NCBI GenBank assembly: GCA_900104495.1 | Contig: FMXS01000005.1 | Coordinates: 1 to 64,000, forward strand | From: Ruminococcaceae bacterium FB2012 | GTDB lineage: Bacteria; Bacillota; Clostridia; Oscillospirales; Ruminococcaceae | Direction of reading: 5' to 3' | Length of the DNA stretch: 64,000 bases | In this document: positions 6,348 through 17,121 of the stretch, one piece after another | Position numbering within the stretch: position 1 is the stretch's first letter | Layout: each line of letters opens with the position of its first letter | Notes under the pieces: model-generated | The model's input: only the letters and a program-made list of their open reading frames with translations | The model's database searches: none | Told to the model about the DNA's origin: nothing | Position numbers and translations under genes: made by a program

Positions 6348-9300
6348 TCAGAACACCAGATTTATCATGAAAATACAGGTCTTTTCTTCACACGAAGTGG
6401 TATAGGTCCTCGGCTTGATCCTGGTGTTTTTGCGGATATCTTCAAGCAGCTTATTTACGTCGCTGTCTCTCAAGCGGCTGCGGGCTTCCTCGCAGAGTTT
6501 CCTGCTTGAAAATCTTAACGATATATGGGTCTCGCCGGAGGCAGCCATGGCGCAGACGCCTTTGCTGATATCACTGTAGGAATAGCTGTCAAACCAAAGC
6601 CCGAATCTGTGGTGATAATTGCAGGCCGTAGCCGTAACTTTCGGCAGCGGGATGTCGCCGCCCGGCTTGTGATTTATCATAAGGATAGAGTCGTTTACGC
6701 AGAAATAGTCGTAATAGATACCCTCGCGGCTTATGGACGGATCGGTCCGGGACAGGTCGCCCCAGGTAGTATCCAGCCAATAATATTCACCTTCAAGGCT
6801 GATAAGATTCCATGCGTGTCCGTCAGAATCCTCTCTGTTTTCTGTTGTGCCCGAAACATACACCGCCTCGATCCCCAGTCTGTGGAGCAGGTAGGTCGTA
6901 GTCCTTGCATAGCCGGCACAAACTGCCTTGTGATTGACGAGCACTCCGTACATATGGTAAATATCGTCCGAGCCGTTATTTTTTTCAGCATCCTTTTTCA
7001 CTTCGGCGAGATGCACTGTGTCGTAATCGACCAAAGTGATCATTTCTTCGTAGATCTTCTTGACTGCTGCGAAGTCGCTCATGTCATCGTCGATAAGATC
7101 GAGGTAGTTCTCAGCGGCTGCTTCGATCTCCCGGCGTCTGCGTTCGGCTTCTTCCTTCGGCATAAAGTAGGCAAGTTCGATCCTCGTCACCAGATTTGAC
7201 GGATCATGCCAATATTTATACTCCAGCGAAAGCCAGAACAGTTCCGGGTGATCCAGCGAAACGTATCTGTAAACCTTTCTTACCTGTTCGATACTGAAAG
7301 CGGGAGGGTCCAGGATCAGTTCCTTGCCGAAGATCTCAGCCTGTTCCTTGATCCGGCTGTAAAGGACCTTCTCCGTGTCGTCAAGCTGTTCATAGCAGTA
7401 ATATTTCAGCTTCGAGGGATCGCGCAGCTTAGGGCCGCTCTCGGGGTCACCTTCCGTGTGCCATGCCTCTCCGGTGTCTCCGGTATCTCCCTTGTCTCCG
7501 GTAATGCCGGTTTTTACGTCTCTGCCTGTCAAGCTTGAGCCGTTGTTTTTCTTTTTACCTTTTGAGGAGCCTTTTCCCAACGGCTTCCCCACCGCCGGGA
7601 AGCCTCCCGGCGGGATGCTTCCGCCTATGCCGAACTTTTCGTACATAAACGAGAAACTGTTATAATCCAACCGCTGATCCAGTTCCGTATCCAGCCAGCG
7701 CCAGCCCTCACCGTATTCATCAGTGCGTGCGGACAGCTCGTTTTTCTTCCATTCGGCCAGACCGTAATAATGCTCATGCTGCAGGAACTGCTGTTCAACA
7801 TAGGACGCATGACCCTCAATATACTTCAGATCTATGCCCATATTGATGGAACCATACTGCCAGAAGTGTGTCAGCTCATGGGCAAGCACTGAGAGCACGT
7901 TTGTCCTCGGAGCATCCGCCTCGACCCAAAGCTCCCGGCTGCCGAAATCGGCAAATCCCAGCACCTCACGCTGATCGCCGGTTTTCTTGCGTTCACGTAT
8001 CTTCTCGGCTGAGGCAAATCTTACGTTGATGTCTTCGGGCAGAGTAATGCCGAAGGTGCCGCAGAGATATCTTCTGACCTTATCGTAGAGCTTCAGCAGT
8101 TCATCTTCCTTTTTAACGATCAGTGATGCGCAGCTGCGGCAGATCCTGCGGTTGTTTCCGCGGGTCCCGTCCTTCATTTCACGGTACTCCACGCCGATCA
8201 GCTCACGGTGGCAATAGCTGCACTGTCCCTTTGAGCTCACGCAGCTGACCTCCACCGCGCCCTCGCGCCTGATAGTATCCAGCTCGCTGCTGATCTTTGC
8301 AAGGGTCTCTGCATCGAAGCATCCGGGAAGTTTTTCTCCGCCGAAGTAAAGGAACTTTTTGGAAATGTTGCCCGAATCCACAAAGTTCATGAACCACTGA
8401 AGATATGCTGAGATCGCCTCAAAGAACACCTTGAAGGGGAACTGTCCGTTGCCCAGAAGATTCCGTGCGATCCCGTTCTGCGAAGCCTGATCCTCGATCA
8501 TAAAGACTTCCACGCAGCTTGGATCATGGTAATAGTGTTTTCCTATACTCAGCTGAGGATAGGCCATAGCGATCTTTTCTCCAAGCTCCGCATTGCAGAC
8601 GGAGGCAGGATCGTTCAGCAGAGGACAAACCGCCAGGCAGTTATGGGAGTAGGGGAAAACGGTCTTCATCATTTCGCTGAGCATTACAGCCAGCAGGAAA
8701 GCCGTTCTATCCGATCTGCTGCTGCCGATACCCTTAATTATCAGCGAGATCACGTTGGCGTCGGTATACTCACGGTAGGCTGCCTCCCGTTCATCCTTAC
8801 GCAGTTCTCTGGCTCCGGTGCCGTTAAACAGGTCGATGCTCGGGTTTTGGGATTCAAAGGCAAAATATCCGACAGTATCCACGGAGATGTGGGCATTCCT
8901 GAACACCAGGACCTCGTATCCGGAGGAGATCCTTCCGCTGACGGGCTCATAGGGCACGGGATAGGATTCCGATGCCGACAGCGAAGACATCAAGGCATAC
9001 TTTCTGATCTGCACAAAATCCACCGGTGCATCCAGCATATCGGGAGCCTCTTTGACCTCCAGGATGCCTTCTTCTCCGTTGATCCTTTCGACTGTATACA
9101 GGTGTCCGTTATAAACAAAATTCTGAGACGGTACGAAGGACTGATAGATCATATCTCTGGTTATGTTCAGAGGATACTTTTTATCTCTCAGCTTCATGAC
9201 GGCCAGCACCGCATTTCTGCTCAGCTTTGAAACGGGCTCCCTCGTTCTGAGCCGGAGGGCATCGCTGTACTCGAACTCCACTTCCTTGGCATCAAAGGAA

Positions 9301-11495
9301 CTCTCTTCGATGAATCTGAAGCATCTTTCGACACTCTCGTGTGACTTTTCGGGATAAAGCACATCTCTGAAATATCTGACAGCATCATCCTCAGTCTCCA
9401 CCGAGGGCTCTATGCTTTGTATCATTTTCCTTAGCTTTTTCAGTTCAACGCCACGCTCTGAGGCTTCGCAAAGAAGCTTGGTGATAACGATCTGCTTGTT
9501 ATCGGAAAACGCAGGCATTATCATACTTATGGCAGCCTCGTTGCGCAGATAGCCTTCTGCATTGGCGGCAAAGAAATCTCTGAGCATATACGGCTTGGAA
9601 ATAATATGTATCATCGTGGTCTCGCTGCCGCCGAAACGCAGGCAGTTATAGAGAGCCAGGGGCAGATTGCAGATATCGTCCTCGCAGACTATGAAAGCGG
9701 AGTCGGGTTCGCTGTTGTCTATGCGGTTTAGAGAAAGCACGCTGTCGAAATCGCTGGGGCCGATCTCGCGTTCAAAAAAATCACTGAGCTTGCCGGCATT
9801 CTGCTTCATGCTGTCGCAGATGCTTTGGTAAGGCGTACCGTTCCGGCTGATGATGCTTATGCTGCTGACAAGATACTTCATCCCCACGCAGGCGATAGGG
9901 AAGGCGACTCCCCAATAGGTTTTCGGACCGTTCTGGCCGAAGAGGTTGTCCTGGGCTACGGTGATCCGGTTGTCATCTTTCTGTTTCCTGGCAGCTTCGT
10001 AATTCCAAAGCATCACGCAGGTCTTCTGAGAAATATTATAACTGCTGCAGGTGTGGATCTTGTCGCTGATATCAAGTATCTGCCTGAGGGCATTTGAGGT
10101 CTCCTGCTGGAAGCCCTCCGAAAGGCAGATATACTGCGGCTTTTTCATGGTCTTGTTCAGCTTGTGCGCCAGCAGTGCCAGCACATAGCCGGCTTTTGCT
10201 ATCATTTCCGAAGCATTGATAAGCACAACAGCCGAAAGCCTGCTGAAAAATGCAGTTTGTGCGTTAAAGACGTTTTCATCCAGCACAAGGTGCGGAGTGC
10301 CCACCACCGTGTCGGAGTCGGCATAGCTATGTATCTCCGTGACGTTGTCGGTGCCCTTCAGGAGCCATATGGGGTTGTAGTTGTTCAGCTGTCTGAACTT
10401 TTCAGATATATGATCCTTGAACTCTGCCACGTTTTCCTCGTCGGGGCAGAGGAAAAGCACGTTGCACCCCTGTGCCGTAACGGCGTTGAGATACATGAAA
10501 AGATACTCGCTGAATTCCGAATAGAGCGAGGCGTCGCAGAGGATGTTGCTGCCCTCAGTCAGCCGGGAGATACAGTCAATATAATCCTTGCTGATGCTGT
10601 GCCCCCGTTCTCTGAGAGTTTCGGCAACGGCTTTAATAAAGGGAGAATCGGTCTTGACATCGTTCTGGAAAATGCCGGAATTATCCGCCGATCCTTCCGT
10701 CAGGCAGGCAGCAAAGCGCTCGGGGAACTGTTTTTTATACTGCTCCGCCAGCTCGCTGTAATCTGAAACTATCTCTATATCCGAACGGTCGAAGGCAGCT
10801 CCGCCGAAGCTCCTGTCAAGCTCATCTCTGCCGCGCAGGAACCAGCGGAACTCGTTGAGGGGTATCAGCGTGAGCACCGGGAATACATACATAAGATCCA
10901 AAGCGGAATCCATAAGATCAAACGGTATCCAGGAGGCCGCAGAGAACACCGGAAGCTGCAGGAACACCAGCATCAGCAGATACACCGCAGATATTATGCG
11001 GGCAGCGTATCTCAGAGTGTGTTCGATCTTGACCCATTTTCTGCATGGATAGCAGCCCTTATCCTCCCAGTTGTAAAAGATCCCGAGGAACATCCACCGG
11101 ATCTTTCTGATGCCCCCCAGCTCTTCAAGCGAACCGGGGATCTTCCTTTTTTTCAAGCCGATGCGGAATATCAATTTGACGATAAGGAAGCCCAGCAGCA
11201 ATACCAGGTTTATCAGGATAATTATGTAAAGCGACACGACATAGCCGAGCCTGCCGCCGAGCGAAAACTTATCCAGCAGCTTTTTGATCGGTTCCCATTC
11301 AAACAGACTGTTCATAATGCGGTCGATCTTTGAAAGCATTATGCAGGCCGCGACTGAATAGATCAAAGCCAGCGGTGTGAATCTGAACTGCTTCACACGG
11401 TCATTGGTCTTGAGATTCAGCTTATATATCAAAAACGAAAACAGCACTGCTGCCAGCGCCAGCCCGAGGGGAATAAGCACTTTTACATAATTCAT
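6348..11495 (-). CDS. Giant membrane protein: degenerate helicase-like region, zinc finger, DA1-like metallopeptidase and transglutaminase-like domain
   Basis: 1715 residues. Residues 1-200 hold about four membrane segments. A central region resembles an SF2 helicase of the YprA/Lhr kind but lacks its motifs: where Walker A should be (before NVLFLCPDEENV) there is no GKT, and the DExH position reads VVLINASE; a later segment (VFMIEDQASQNGIARNLL) resembles the DUF1998-type end. Then a CxxC...CxxC finger (Cys 1092, 1095, 1119, 1122) leads into a zinc peptidase with HELTH at 1206-1210 and a third-ligand candidate in YIEGHASYVE, the LIM-like-finger plus peptidase order of DA1 proteins. A Gly/Lys linker with collagen-like GDKGDTGDTGEA follows, then a transglutaminase-like fold with Cys1526, His1560 (DGHAWN) and Asp1575 (WLDTTWGD). 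The ATG overlaps the previous stop. Roles in cleaving or cross-linking proteins at the membrane are inference. Confidence 0.75.
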   Translation of the reverse strand: MNYVKVLIPLGLALAAVLFSFLIYKLNLKTNDRVKQFRFTPLALIYSVAACIMLSKIDRIMNSLFEWEPIKKLLDKFSLGGRLGYVVSLYIIILINLVLLLGFLIVKLIFRIGLKKRKIPGSLEELGGIRKIRWMFLGIFYNWEDKGCYPCRKWVKIEHTLRYAARIISAVYLLMLVFLQLPVFSAASWIPFDLMDSALDLMYVFPVLTLIPLNEFRWFLRGRDELDRSFGGAAFDRSDIEIVSDYSELAEQYKKQFPERFAACLTEGSADNSGIFQNDVKTDSPFIKAVAETLRERGHSISKDYIDCISRLTEGSNILCDASLYSEFSEYLFMYLNAVTAQGCNVLFLCPDEENVAEFKDHISEKFRQLNNYNPIWLLKGTDNVTEIHSYADSDTVVGTPHLVLDENVFNAQTAFFSRLSAVVLINASEMIAKAGYVLALLAHKLNKTMKKPQYICLSEGFQQETSNALRQILDISDKIHTCSSYNISQKTCVMLWNYEAARKQKDDNRITVAQDNLFGQNGPKTYWGVAFPIACVGMKYLVSSISIISRNGTPYQSICDSMKQNAGKLSDFFEREIGPSDFDSVLSLNRIDNSEPDSAFIVCEDDICNLPLALYNCLRFGGSETTMIHIISKPYMLRDFFAANAEGYLRNEAAISMIMPAFSDNKQIVITKLLCEASERGVELKKLRKMIQSIEPSVETEDDAVRYFRDVLYPEKSHESVERCFRFIEESSFDAKEVEFEYSDALRLRTREPVSKLSRNAVLAVMKLRDKKYPLNITRDMIYQSFVPSQNFVYNGHLYTVERINGEEGILEVKEAPDMLDAPVDFVQIRKYALMSSLSASESYPVPYEPVSGRISSGYEVLVFRNAHISVDTVGYFAFESQNPSIDLFNGTGARELRKDEREAAYREYTDANVISLIIKGIGSSRSDRTAFLLAVMLSEMMKTVFPYSHNCLAVCPLLNDPASVCNAELGEKIAMAYPQLSIGKHYYHDPSCVEVFMIEDQASQNGIARNLLGNGQFPFKVFFEAISAYLQWFMNFVDSGNISKKFLYFGGEKLPGCFDAETLAKISSELDTIRREGAVEVSCVSSKGQCSYCHRELIGVEYREMKDGTRGNNRRICRSCASLIVKKEDELLKLYDKVRRYLCGTFGITLPEDINVRFASAEKIRERKKTGDQREVLGFADFGSRELWVEADAPRTNVLSVLAHELTHFWQYGSINMGIDLKYIEGHASYVEQQFLQHEHYYGLAEWKKNELSARTDEYGEGWRWLDTELDQRLDYNSFSFMYEKFGIGGSIPPGGFPAVGKPLGKGSSKGKKKNNGSSLTGRDVKTGITGDKGDTGDTGEAWHTEGDPESGPKLRDPSKLKYYCYEQLDDTEKVLYSRIKEQAEIFGKELILDPPAFSIEQVRKVYRYVSLDHPELFWLSLEYKYWHDPSNLVTRIELAYFMPKEEAERRRREIEAAAENYLDLIDDDMSDFAAVKKIYEEMITLVDYDTVHLAEVKKDAEKNNGSDDIYHMYGVLVNHKAVCAGYARTTTYLLHRLGIEAVYVSGTTENREDSDGHAWNLISLEGEYYWLDTTWGDLSRTDPSISREGIYYDYFCVNDSILMINHKPGGDIPLPKVTATACNYHHRFGLWFDSYSYSDISKGVCAMAASGETHISLRFSSRKLCEEARSRLRDSDVNKLLEDIRKNTRIKPRTYTTSCEEKTCIFMINLVF

Positions 11496-13522
11496 TCCTC
11501 TCTTCCTCCGTTTCTGTTATCGTTGTTTTGGCCTTCGGTAAAAAAGAGATCATCGATGTCCCGCCTGTTTACGACAGTATAGACATTGTTGTTCCCGTAG
11601 ACATCTTCTTCCAGATCCAGCGCGGCAAGTCTTTCCGGGGCCTCGCCCTCGCCGACGGTAGACCGTCTGATATCCAGGTCGTCGATCAGATGATCGATAT
11701 AGGCAATATACTTATTAAGGTGCTTGATATGATAGTTCTTGTAAACGCCCCGCATCTCGTTGTCTTTAAGATGCTGTCTGTACTCGTTCATATAAAGCCT
11801 CAGCAAAAAGCAGAGGGGGATATCCTTGCTTATAAGCTTAACGTAATCGTTGAGGCAGGCCTGTCTTTTTTCCTGTATCTGTCTGAACTTATCGCACAGC
11901 GTTTTCAGCTCTTTGATTATCCGTTTCTTGAACTTCCTCATAAAGAGCCGGAACGAAAGGGCATACACTGCCGCCGCCGCCGCAGCGGTCACCAGGAAGA
12001 AAACTGCTCCCTTGCCGGAATCGAACACAGTGGTCCGCACCGCAATATAAGGTACTGCCACTGCAAAAAGGAAGATCCCCAGCATCACAAACAGGATGAC
12101 TTTTCCCTTAAAGCATTCAAACAGATATGAGGTTCTCACGCTCGTCTGCGTGATAAGGCCGTCGATATTCTCCGATCCGTTGGAGAACCTTTCGTGAGAG
12201 GAAAACTCCGCCAGAGCGTTGTCACATTTTTTCCCGATGTTTTTCAGTTCGTTTGCCGGGACGCCGGTAAACACGTTTTCCTGTTTGTACTTGACCTTCT
12301 TGAATCTGACATCCTTGCGGTCGTTGAAAGCTTCGGTCTCAGCAGTGATATATTCTGTTACAGTATCAGCGTTTTCGCGATCTTTGGTCTCAACATCGCT
12401 GATAGTCTGATCTACCGCATTCCGCAGACCCTTGACAGTCATGGAATGTTTGACCTTCATATCGACAGTCAGTTCCGGAGGATCATTGACAAGCGGCACG
12501 ATCCTTTCCTTGGAGATCAGCTCATCGTTGAACTTCGGAAATTCATGATCGCTCATACTGTCGATCTCCTGCCTGGTTTTCTCCAGCTCCGCTTTTTTAT
12601 CCTTGAGGACCGAAGAAAGCTTGGTCCATCTGACGGGATCTGTTACGGCATCTCCGATGGAATAACCGTCGTTGCCACGGTCTGTCGGAACAACGATCGG
12701 TATATTATCACAGCAGGCGCAGCGGTAGACGAACAGCAGCAGATGTATCTCGGTACGGACGGTGGTATTAAGATCGGAATCTGTCAGTCTCAGATTGGCG
12801 AACAGGGTCTCAGCGGTTTCGGTCAGATCGGTTTTCCAGCTGTTGACGAGCCCGTTTATCGCTGTAAACAGATTGGTTTTCAGCGCATCCTCACTTATCT
12901 TATCTGTTTTTTTGAAATTGTCCGCCAGCACATACACTGTATCTCTGACGACACTGCACTCGCGTTTCAGAAGACAGTTCGGGTGTTCGTCTGCGGTAAG
13001 CTCTCTCCATACCTGTTCGCAGTATTCCTTGAGCGATCTGTTCCCGACCGTCCCGAAGGAGCTTCTGACTTTCATAATGATCTCCGCAGCCTTAGCAGGC
13101 TCCGGCAGAGGAAAGTTGTTCCAGATATTGTTTATCATTGTATTCCGGAACGATGTTCCGGTACCGTACTCTTTATTTCTGGTAAAGTTCTCCCCGAAGA
13201 GGATCAGCACCTTCCGGGCTCTTCTTCCTCTTTGGTAGAGGGCAGTGATGAGCTCCTCATGGATAAAAAGCTCCGCTGCTCTCTCGTAGGCCAGGGCTTC
13301 CTCGTTACGTCCTTTGGCTTCGACATAAACGATAAGATTGAACTCCTCGCCGATGTCGTTATCCCGGGTTATCGTCCGGGAGATCTTTTCGGCACAGTCA
13401 TTAAGCTCTTCGAGGGCATAGGTGTCCACCATAAGCTGTTTTTCCTTCTTGAACTCATCGAGCAGATACTTGTGCCTTGATATATCCAGCTTCTTAGAAG
13501 TATTGATAAAAACAGTATACAT
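11492..13522 (-). CDS. Two-TM membrane protein of the tubulin-like operon, function unknown
   Basis: 676 residues; ribosome site TAAGGAGAT before the ATG. The N-terminal 150 residues are alpha/beta-like (MYTVFINTSKKLD, then RKVLILFGENF) and could be a small vWA-like or Rossmannoid domain without a MIDAS motif. The middle is helical and charged. Two hydrophobic segments sit around residues 490-545 (VILFVMLGIFLFAVAVPYIA and FLVTAAAAAAVYALSF), after which a long helical, basic C-terminal part is likely cytoplasmic. No enzyme motif was found. The stop overlaps the start of the 1715-residue gene, so the two products are made together, and they probably sit in one membrane complex with the vWA protein. 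Confidence 0.75.
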   Translation of the reverse strand: MYTVFINTSKKLDISRHKYLLDEFKKEKQLMVDTYALEELNDCAEKISRTITRDNDIGEEFNLIVYVEAKGRNEEALAYERAAELFIHEELITALYQRGRRARKVLILFGENFTRNKEYGTGTSFRNTMINNIWNNFPLPEPAKAAEIIMKVRSSFGTVGNRSLKEYCEQVWRELTADEHPNCLLKRECSVVRDTVYVLADNFKKTDKISEDALKTNLFTAINGLVNSWKTDLTETAETLFANLRLTDSDLNTTVRTEIHLLLFVYRCACCDNIPIVVPTDRGNDGYSIGDAVTDPVRWTKLSSVLKDKKAELEKTRQEIDSMSDHEFPKFNDELISKERIVPLVNDPPELTVDMKVKHSMTVKGLRNAVDQTISDVETKDRENADTVTEYITAETEAFNDRKDVRFKKVKYKQENVFTGVPANELKNIGKKCDNALAEFSSHERFSNGSENIDGLITQTSVRTSYLFECFKGKVILFVMLGIFLFAVAVPYIAVRTTVFDSGKGAVFFLVTAAAAAAVYALSFRLFMRKFKKRIIKELKTLCDKFRQIQEKRQACLNDYVKLISKDIPLCFLLRLYMNEYRQHLKDNEMRGVYKNYHIKHLNKYIAYIDHLIDDLDIRRSTVGEGEAPERLAALDLEEDVYGNNNVYTVVNRRDIDDLFFTEGQNNDNRNGGREE

Positions 13523-13647
13523 AAGGTGATCTCCTTAACACAGACTGTCGGATGCTTCATACCGTTATCCTAACACAGGCCGCCCCCAGATGCTTTGTCC
13601 TTGCAGCTGCGAGCGGCATATGTCAGCAATTATCCTACGTCCGGACG

Positions 13648-16600
13648 TCAGTCTTCCTTAGCTTTCCAGTAATCGAGGTCAAGATACCTCTCGACACTCT
13701 CACGGTATGATTTATTCTTTGCAAAGCCGGAAGCGTCATAGATAAGTGAGCGAAGCTCTGCCTGCTTTTCGGGTGCAAGCTCCTCACAGAACTCTGCGAT
13801 CAGCTCATCCAGGGCGTCGATGAAGGTCTTGATCTCATAGTCATCCGACTTGGCGTGGCTGATAAACCTGTATATCAGCCTGAGTGCATTTCTCTCGGAA
13901 ACGGTGCTCTTGGATGCCGTGCCTGTCTTGACATCGGCGCTTATAAGCTTGGCGGCAAGTCTTCTTGCGCGGGGGCCCTTTAGCTCCACTCTGCCCATAG
14001 TGACGTTCTTATCATCTTCAAAAGCGGGAGTGTAGACCTCTATGAAGCGGCGTGTCACTATCTCGTTGATCTGAAGGGCCTTGTAGAGTTCATACGGATT
14101 GTTCACCGGGATCCGCTTGCCTTTGTATAAGATATCGCAGTTTCCGTAAACCTGTTCCGGCACTGAACTGTTTTGACTCTTTTTGATAAACGAGGCAAAG
14201 AAGACCCTGTTCTTGCCGTCGGTCATTTCGGGAAGTCCGCCGTAGATCATGGCAAGCCACAGTGCGCGGGCGGTCATCTTGTCGTCCTCTATGTTCTTAT
14301 CGTCGCTGATCATAGGCAGATAGCTTCTCTGATACCACCGCTTATCAAGGTGAGGAGTAAGCGCCTCCAGATCATTATTGACCATTTCGTCAACAGCTTC
14401 TCTGTAATTATCATAGTAAACGCCGAAGGTGTCGCCCACCTCAAGGAACTTGGGTATCTCCCTCAGTTCCACGCAGTAAAGCGCCTCGTAGCAGGATATC
14501 TCATGCCTTGAATAATGATCGCTGACAACAACTTCGGGGTTTGCGATCTGTTGGAATCCTTTGAAAAAGTCGGAGAGACCTGCGGTCCCGATCACATTCT
14601 GTATATCATTGCTGACTTCGGGCGATATTCCCCAGAATGTCAGTACGAAAGAGCAGTCGGCAGGCGGTGCTTCCCTGTTGTCTGCTACGACAGGTCTTGC
14701 TGTTTTATGCAGAAGATAAGGCGTTCCCTTACTGAAAGTGCTCTGAATGAATCTTGACTTGATCTGATCGATATCGCCTTCGGTCTCCTTTTTAAGGGCT
14801 TCAAACACACTGATATCCAGAACATCCGAGCATTGAGCTTCAATATCTTCTCTGTTCTTCTTCAGAACGCTGTTGATGAAGAGCGTCTTCATTCCCGTGA
14901 CAACTTTTTCTTCATTTTCCTTGATCTCTTTTTTGGTGAGCTTTTTCTCTTTCTTCTTTTCCTTCAGTTCTTCTTCATCAAAAACGTTTTTATAGAGAGT
15001 CAGTAATACAGCATCGTTGATCGGGTTTTCGTTATCGTCATGGCTGTCAAAACAGATGGCATCATACAATGCTCTCTTTTCTTCGGGGTCAGAGCAAACA
15101 TAAGTGCATTCACCGGTCGGACTGATATGATCCGGATCGTTTTCTATTTCGGATATCTTGCCGTTAAGATAGTCGGTGATAACTTCAAGATTATCAAATA
15201 ATCTCTCGTACTGAGATATAAGGCCGTTAAGTCTGCCGAGAACTCCTTCAAGAACAGCGTGCATGAATGCGTCTTTTGAATAGCTTTCGATCACCTTTTT
15301 GATCTTGCCGGATTTATTATAGTATTCAGCTGCAAAATTGCGTCTTTTGAAGAATCCGCTTTCTGAGGCGCGTTCTTCGGCCGTTTCGGTCACGCTTTTG
15401 GTTTCCTTGATATCGTATGCTTTTTTGAAATACTCTACGATCCGTTTTCTGTATGATGATGAACTTGATCTTACTTCAGACAAACGTTCTTCGATCTTGA
15501 TGCGAAGAGTATACAGAAGCATTCTTACCGACAGAGGATGAACGGTCACATTGTTGATCCTCAGCAGGCTGATGATATTCCAGTTATTCTGAATACCGTC
15601 TCCGGTCTCGATATCATCCGAAAAAACAGACTGTATCGCAGCGTTTTTATTATATGTAATAAAATCATTTACGCCGTTGAAATAGTTTTTCAGTGCTGTT
15701 TCATTGTTTGTAACGGCTCCGAGAGTATTCTCCTTTTTCTTGAGCATACTCAATTCCACGCCGGTCTGAGATGACAGATTGCTGAGCTCTTCGCTCTTGC
15801 CGATCTTCTCAGTGATATACTGAGTCATATTGTCAAAGTATTCCTCGCATCTGTCGATCTTTATTGTATCTCCGCCGTATTGCTCTTCGTCGTCTTCTTC
15901 ACTGCCGGCCGAATTATACATTTCCATAGCTGAGCGGATGAATCTGATCCTTGCGACGTCGTTTTCGAGCTTATCTTTTACAGTGGAAATATAGTGTTTT
16001 CCCCTGTTCAAGGGAGGAGTATTCAGATCATATTTCATCTGCTTGCGGTTGTCTTTCTTGGCTTTTTCAAATTCATCGTCGATGATCCTCCAAAGCGATC
16101 CGATAGAGTCAACAGTGGCGCGCATAGCGCAGTAATCAACTATATCTTTATAGGGATAAACGATCTTTGCGGTGCCGACGCCGCCGTAAAGCGGTCTGCC
16201 GCCCTTGTTAATAACAGAAAGAATAAGATTGTCCTCTCTCGAATCACCGATAGTAGTAACGGGAGAGTAGACCTGCATATAAGTGGCGTTGACAAGAAGA
16301 TTCTTGTACTCCTCCAAAGATCTCATCATTGTTCCTTTGGAATTGACGTTATCAACAAAGAAGATGAAATCGAAAGGCTTTTTCTCAGCTTTCAGCCGAT
16401 CCCTTTTGCTGTCAAAAAGCCTGTCAATGGTAAGGTTGATGGAATCAGCTTTCTTATCTCTTGAAAGGCATACTTGATTGATAGCATTCAGTTCTTTAAG
16501 GGCGCCGTATGCGTTTGCATACATACTTCTTCTCTGAATGCTGTTGATGTTAGATGACATAAACAGATCCGGCAAAGCAAACATTCCCCTTACGAGTATA

Positions 16601-17097
16601 TCGCCGGCATAGTTTTTCTTGATGTATTCACGCAGGAACAAAGCCATCTGGATAAACATTCCGGAACCTGTTCCGCCGGCAAAGGACGACACGATCATTA
16701 CTCTGAAAGAATTCGGCTTCACATTTCCCGCTTCAAGCTTCAGCTTTCTGATGGCATCGTCAAGTTCGCCCAGCCTGTTTGAAGACATCGTCTCTGCAAA
16801 AGCAAGTCTTGAAAGAGGGCGCACCTGGCCGGCGCCTTTGAGCATATTCCTGGTCTTGAGCATTGCATCGTCCGGGAACCATTCCTGCCAGTTGTCAATA
16901 TCTTTAAGATATTCTCTGACAGTCATCTCTTTGCTGGTATAGACCATATTTATGCCGTCGGTGCCTTCCCATTCACCGTCGGTATCGAAGCCGACATACT
17001 GAATGTCTGTATTGAGCACGCCGATCTTCTTTTTTACTCTGCTTACGATCTCGCATCCGGTACCTCCGAGACCTACCAAAAGGGTTTTGTTTGCCAT
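13648..17097 (-). CDS. Large tubulin-like GTPase (Tubulin_2 type)
   Basis: 1149 residues. The N-terminus has a dinucleotide-like loop LLVGLGGTGCEIVSRV and, at 139-146, FAGGTGSG, the glycine-rich nucleotide-binding signature of the tubulin/FtsZ superfamily. This order, in a protein far longer than FtsZ (about 350-400), matches the Tubulin_2 family of uncharacterised bacterial tubulin-like proteins. After about residue 350 come long charged helical stretches (EEELKEKKKEKKLTKKEIKE), and the C-terminal 300 residues appear globular. No signal peptide is present, so it is cytoplasmic. The start is fixed by TAGGAGGAATAAAAA before ATG. It lies 24 bp after the vWA gene and upstream of the two membrane-protein genes. 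By analogy it may bind GTP and assemble; polymer formation is not established for this family. Confidence 0.88.
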   Translation of the reverse strand: MANKTLLVGLGGTGCEIVSRVKKKIGVLNTDIQYVGFDTDGEWEGTDGINMVYTSKEMTVREYLKDIDNWQEWFPDDAMLKTRNMLKGAGQVRPLSRLAFAETMSSNRLGELDDAIRKLKLEAGNVKPNSFRVMIVSSFAGGTGSGMFIQMALFLREYIKKNYAGDILVRGMFALPDLFMSSNINSIQRRSMYANAYGALKELNAINQVCLSRDKKADSINLTIDRLFDSKRDRLKAEKKPFDFIFFVDNVNSKGTMMRSLEEYKNLLVNATYMQVYSPVTTIGDSREDNLILSVINKGGRPLYGGVGTAKIVYPYKDIVDYCAMRATVDSIGSLWRIIDDEFEKAKKDNRKQMKYDLNTPPLNRGKHYISTVKDKLENDVARIRFIRSAMEMYNSAGSEEDDEEQYGGDTIKIDRCEEYFDNMTQYITEKIGKSEELSNLSSQTGVELSMLKKKENTLGAVTNNETALKNYFNGVNDFITYNKNAAIQSVFSDDIETGDGIQNNWNIISLLRINNVTVHPLSVRMLLYTLRIKIEERLSEVRSSSSSYRKRIVEYFKKAYDIKETKSVTETAEERASESGFFKRRNFAAEYYNKSGKIKKVIESYSKDAFMHAVLEGVLGRLNGLISQYERLFDNLEVITDYLNGKISEIENDPDHISPTGECTYVCSDPEEKRALYDAICFDSHDDNENPINDAVLLTLYKNVFDEEELKEKKKEKKLTKKEIKENEEKVVTGMKTLFINSVLKKNREDIEAQCSDVLDISVFEALKKETEGDIDQIKSRFIQSTFSKGTPYLLHKTARPVVADNREAPPADCSFVLTFWGISPEVSNDIQNVIGTAGLSDFFKGFQQIANPEVVVSDHYSRHEISCYEALYCVELREIPKFLEVGDTFGVYYDNYREAVDEMVNNDLEALTPHLDKRWYQRSYLPMISDDKNIEDDKMTARALWLAMIYGGLPEMTDGKNRVFFASFIKKSQNSSVPEQVYGNCDILYKGKRIPVNNPYELYKALQINEIVTRRFIEVYTPAFEDDKNVTMGRVELKGPRARRLAAKLISADVKTGTASKSTVSERNALRLIYRFISHAKSDDYEIKTFIDALDELIAEFCEELAPEKQAELRSLIYDASGFAKNKSYRESVERYLDLDYWKAKED

Positions 17098-17121
17098 TTT
17101 TTATTCCTCCTAAAAAACTAT

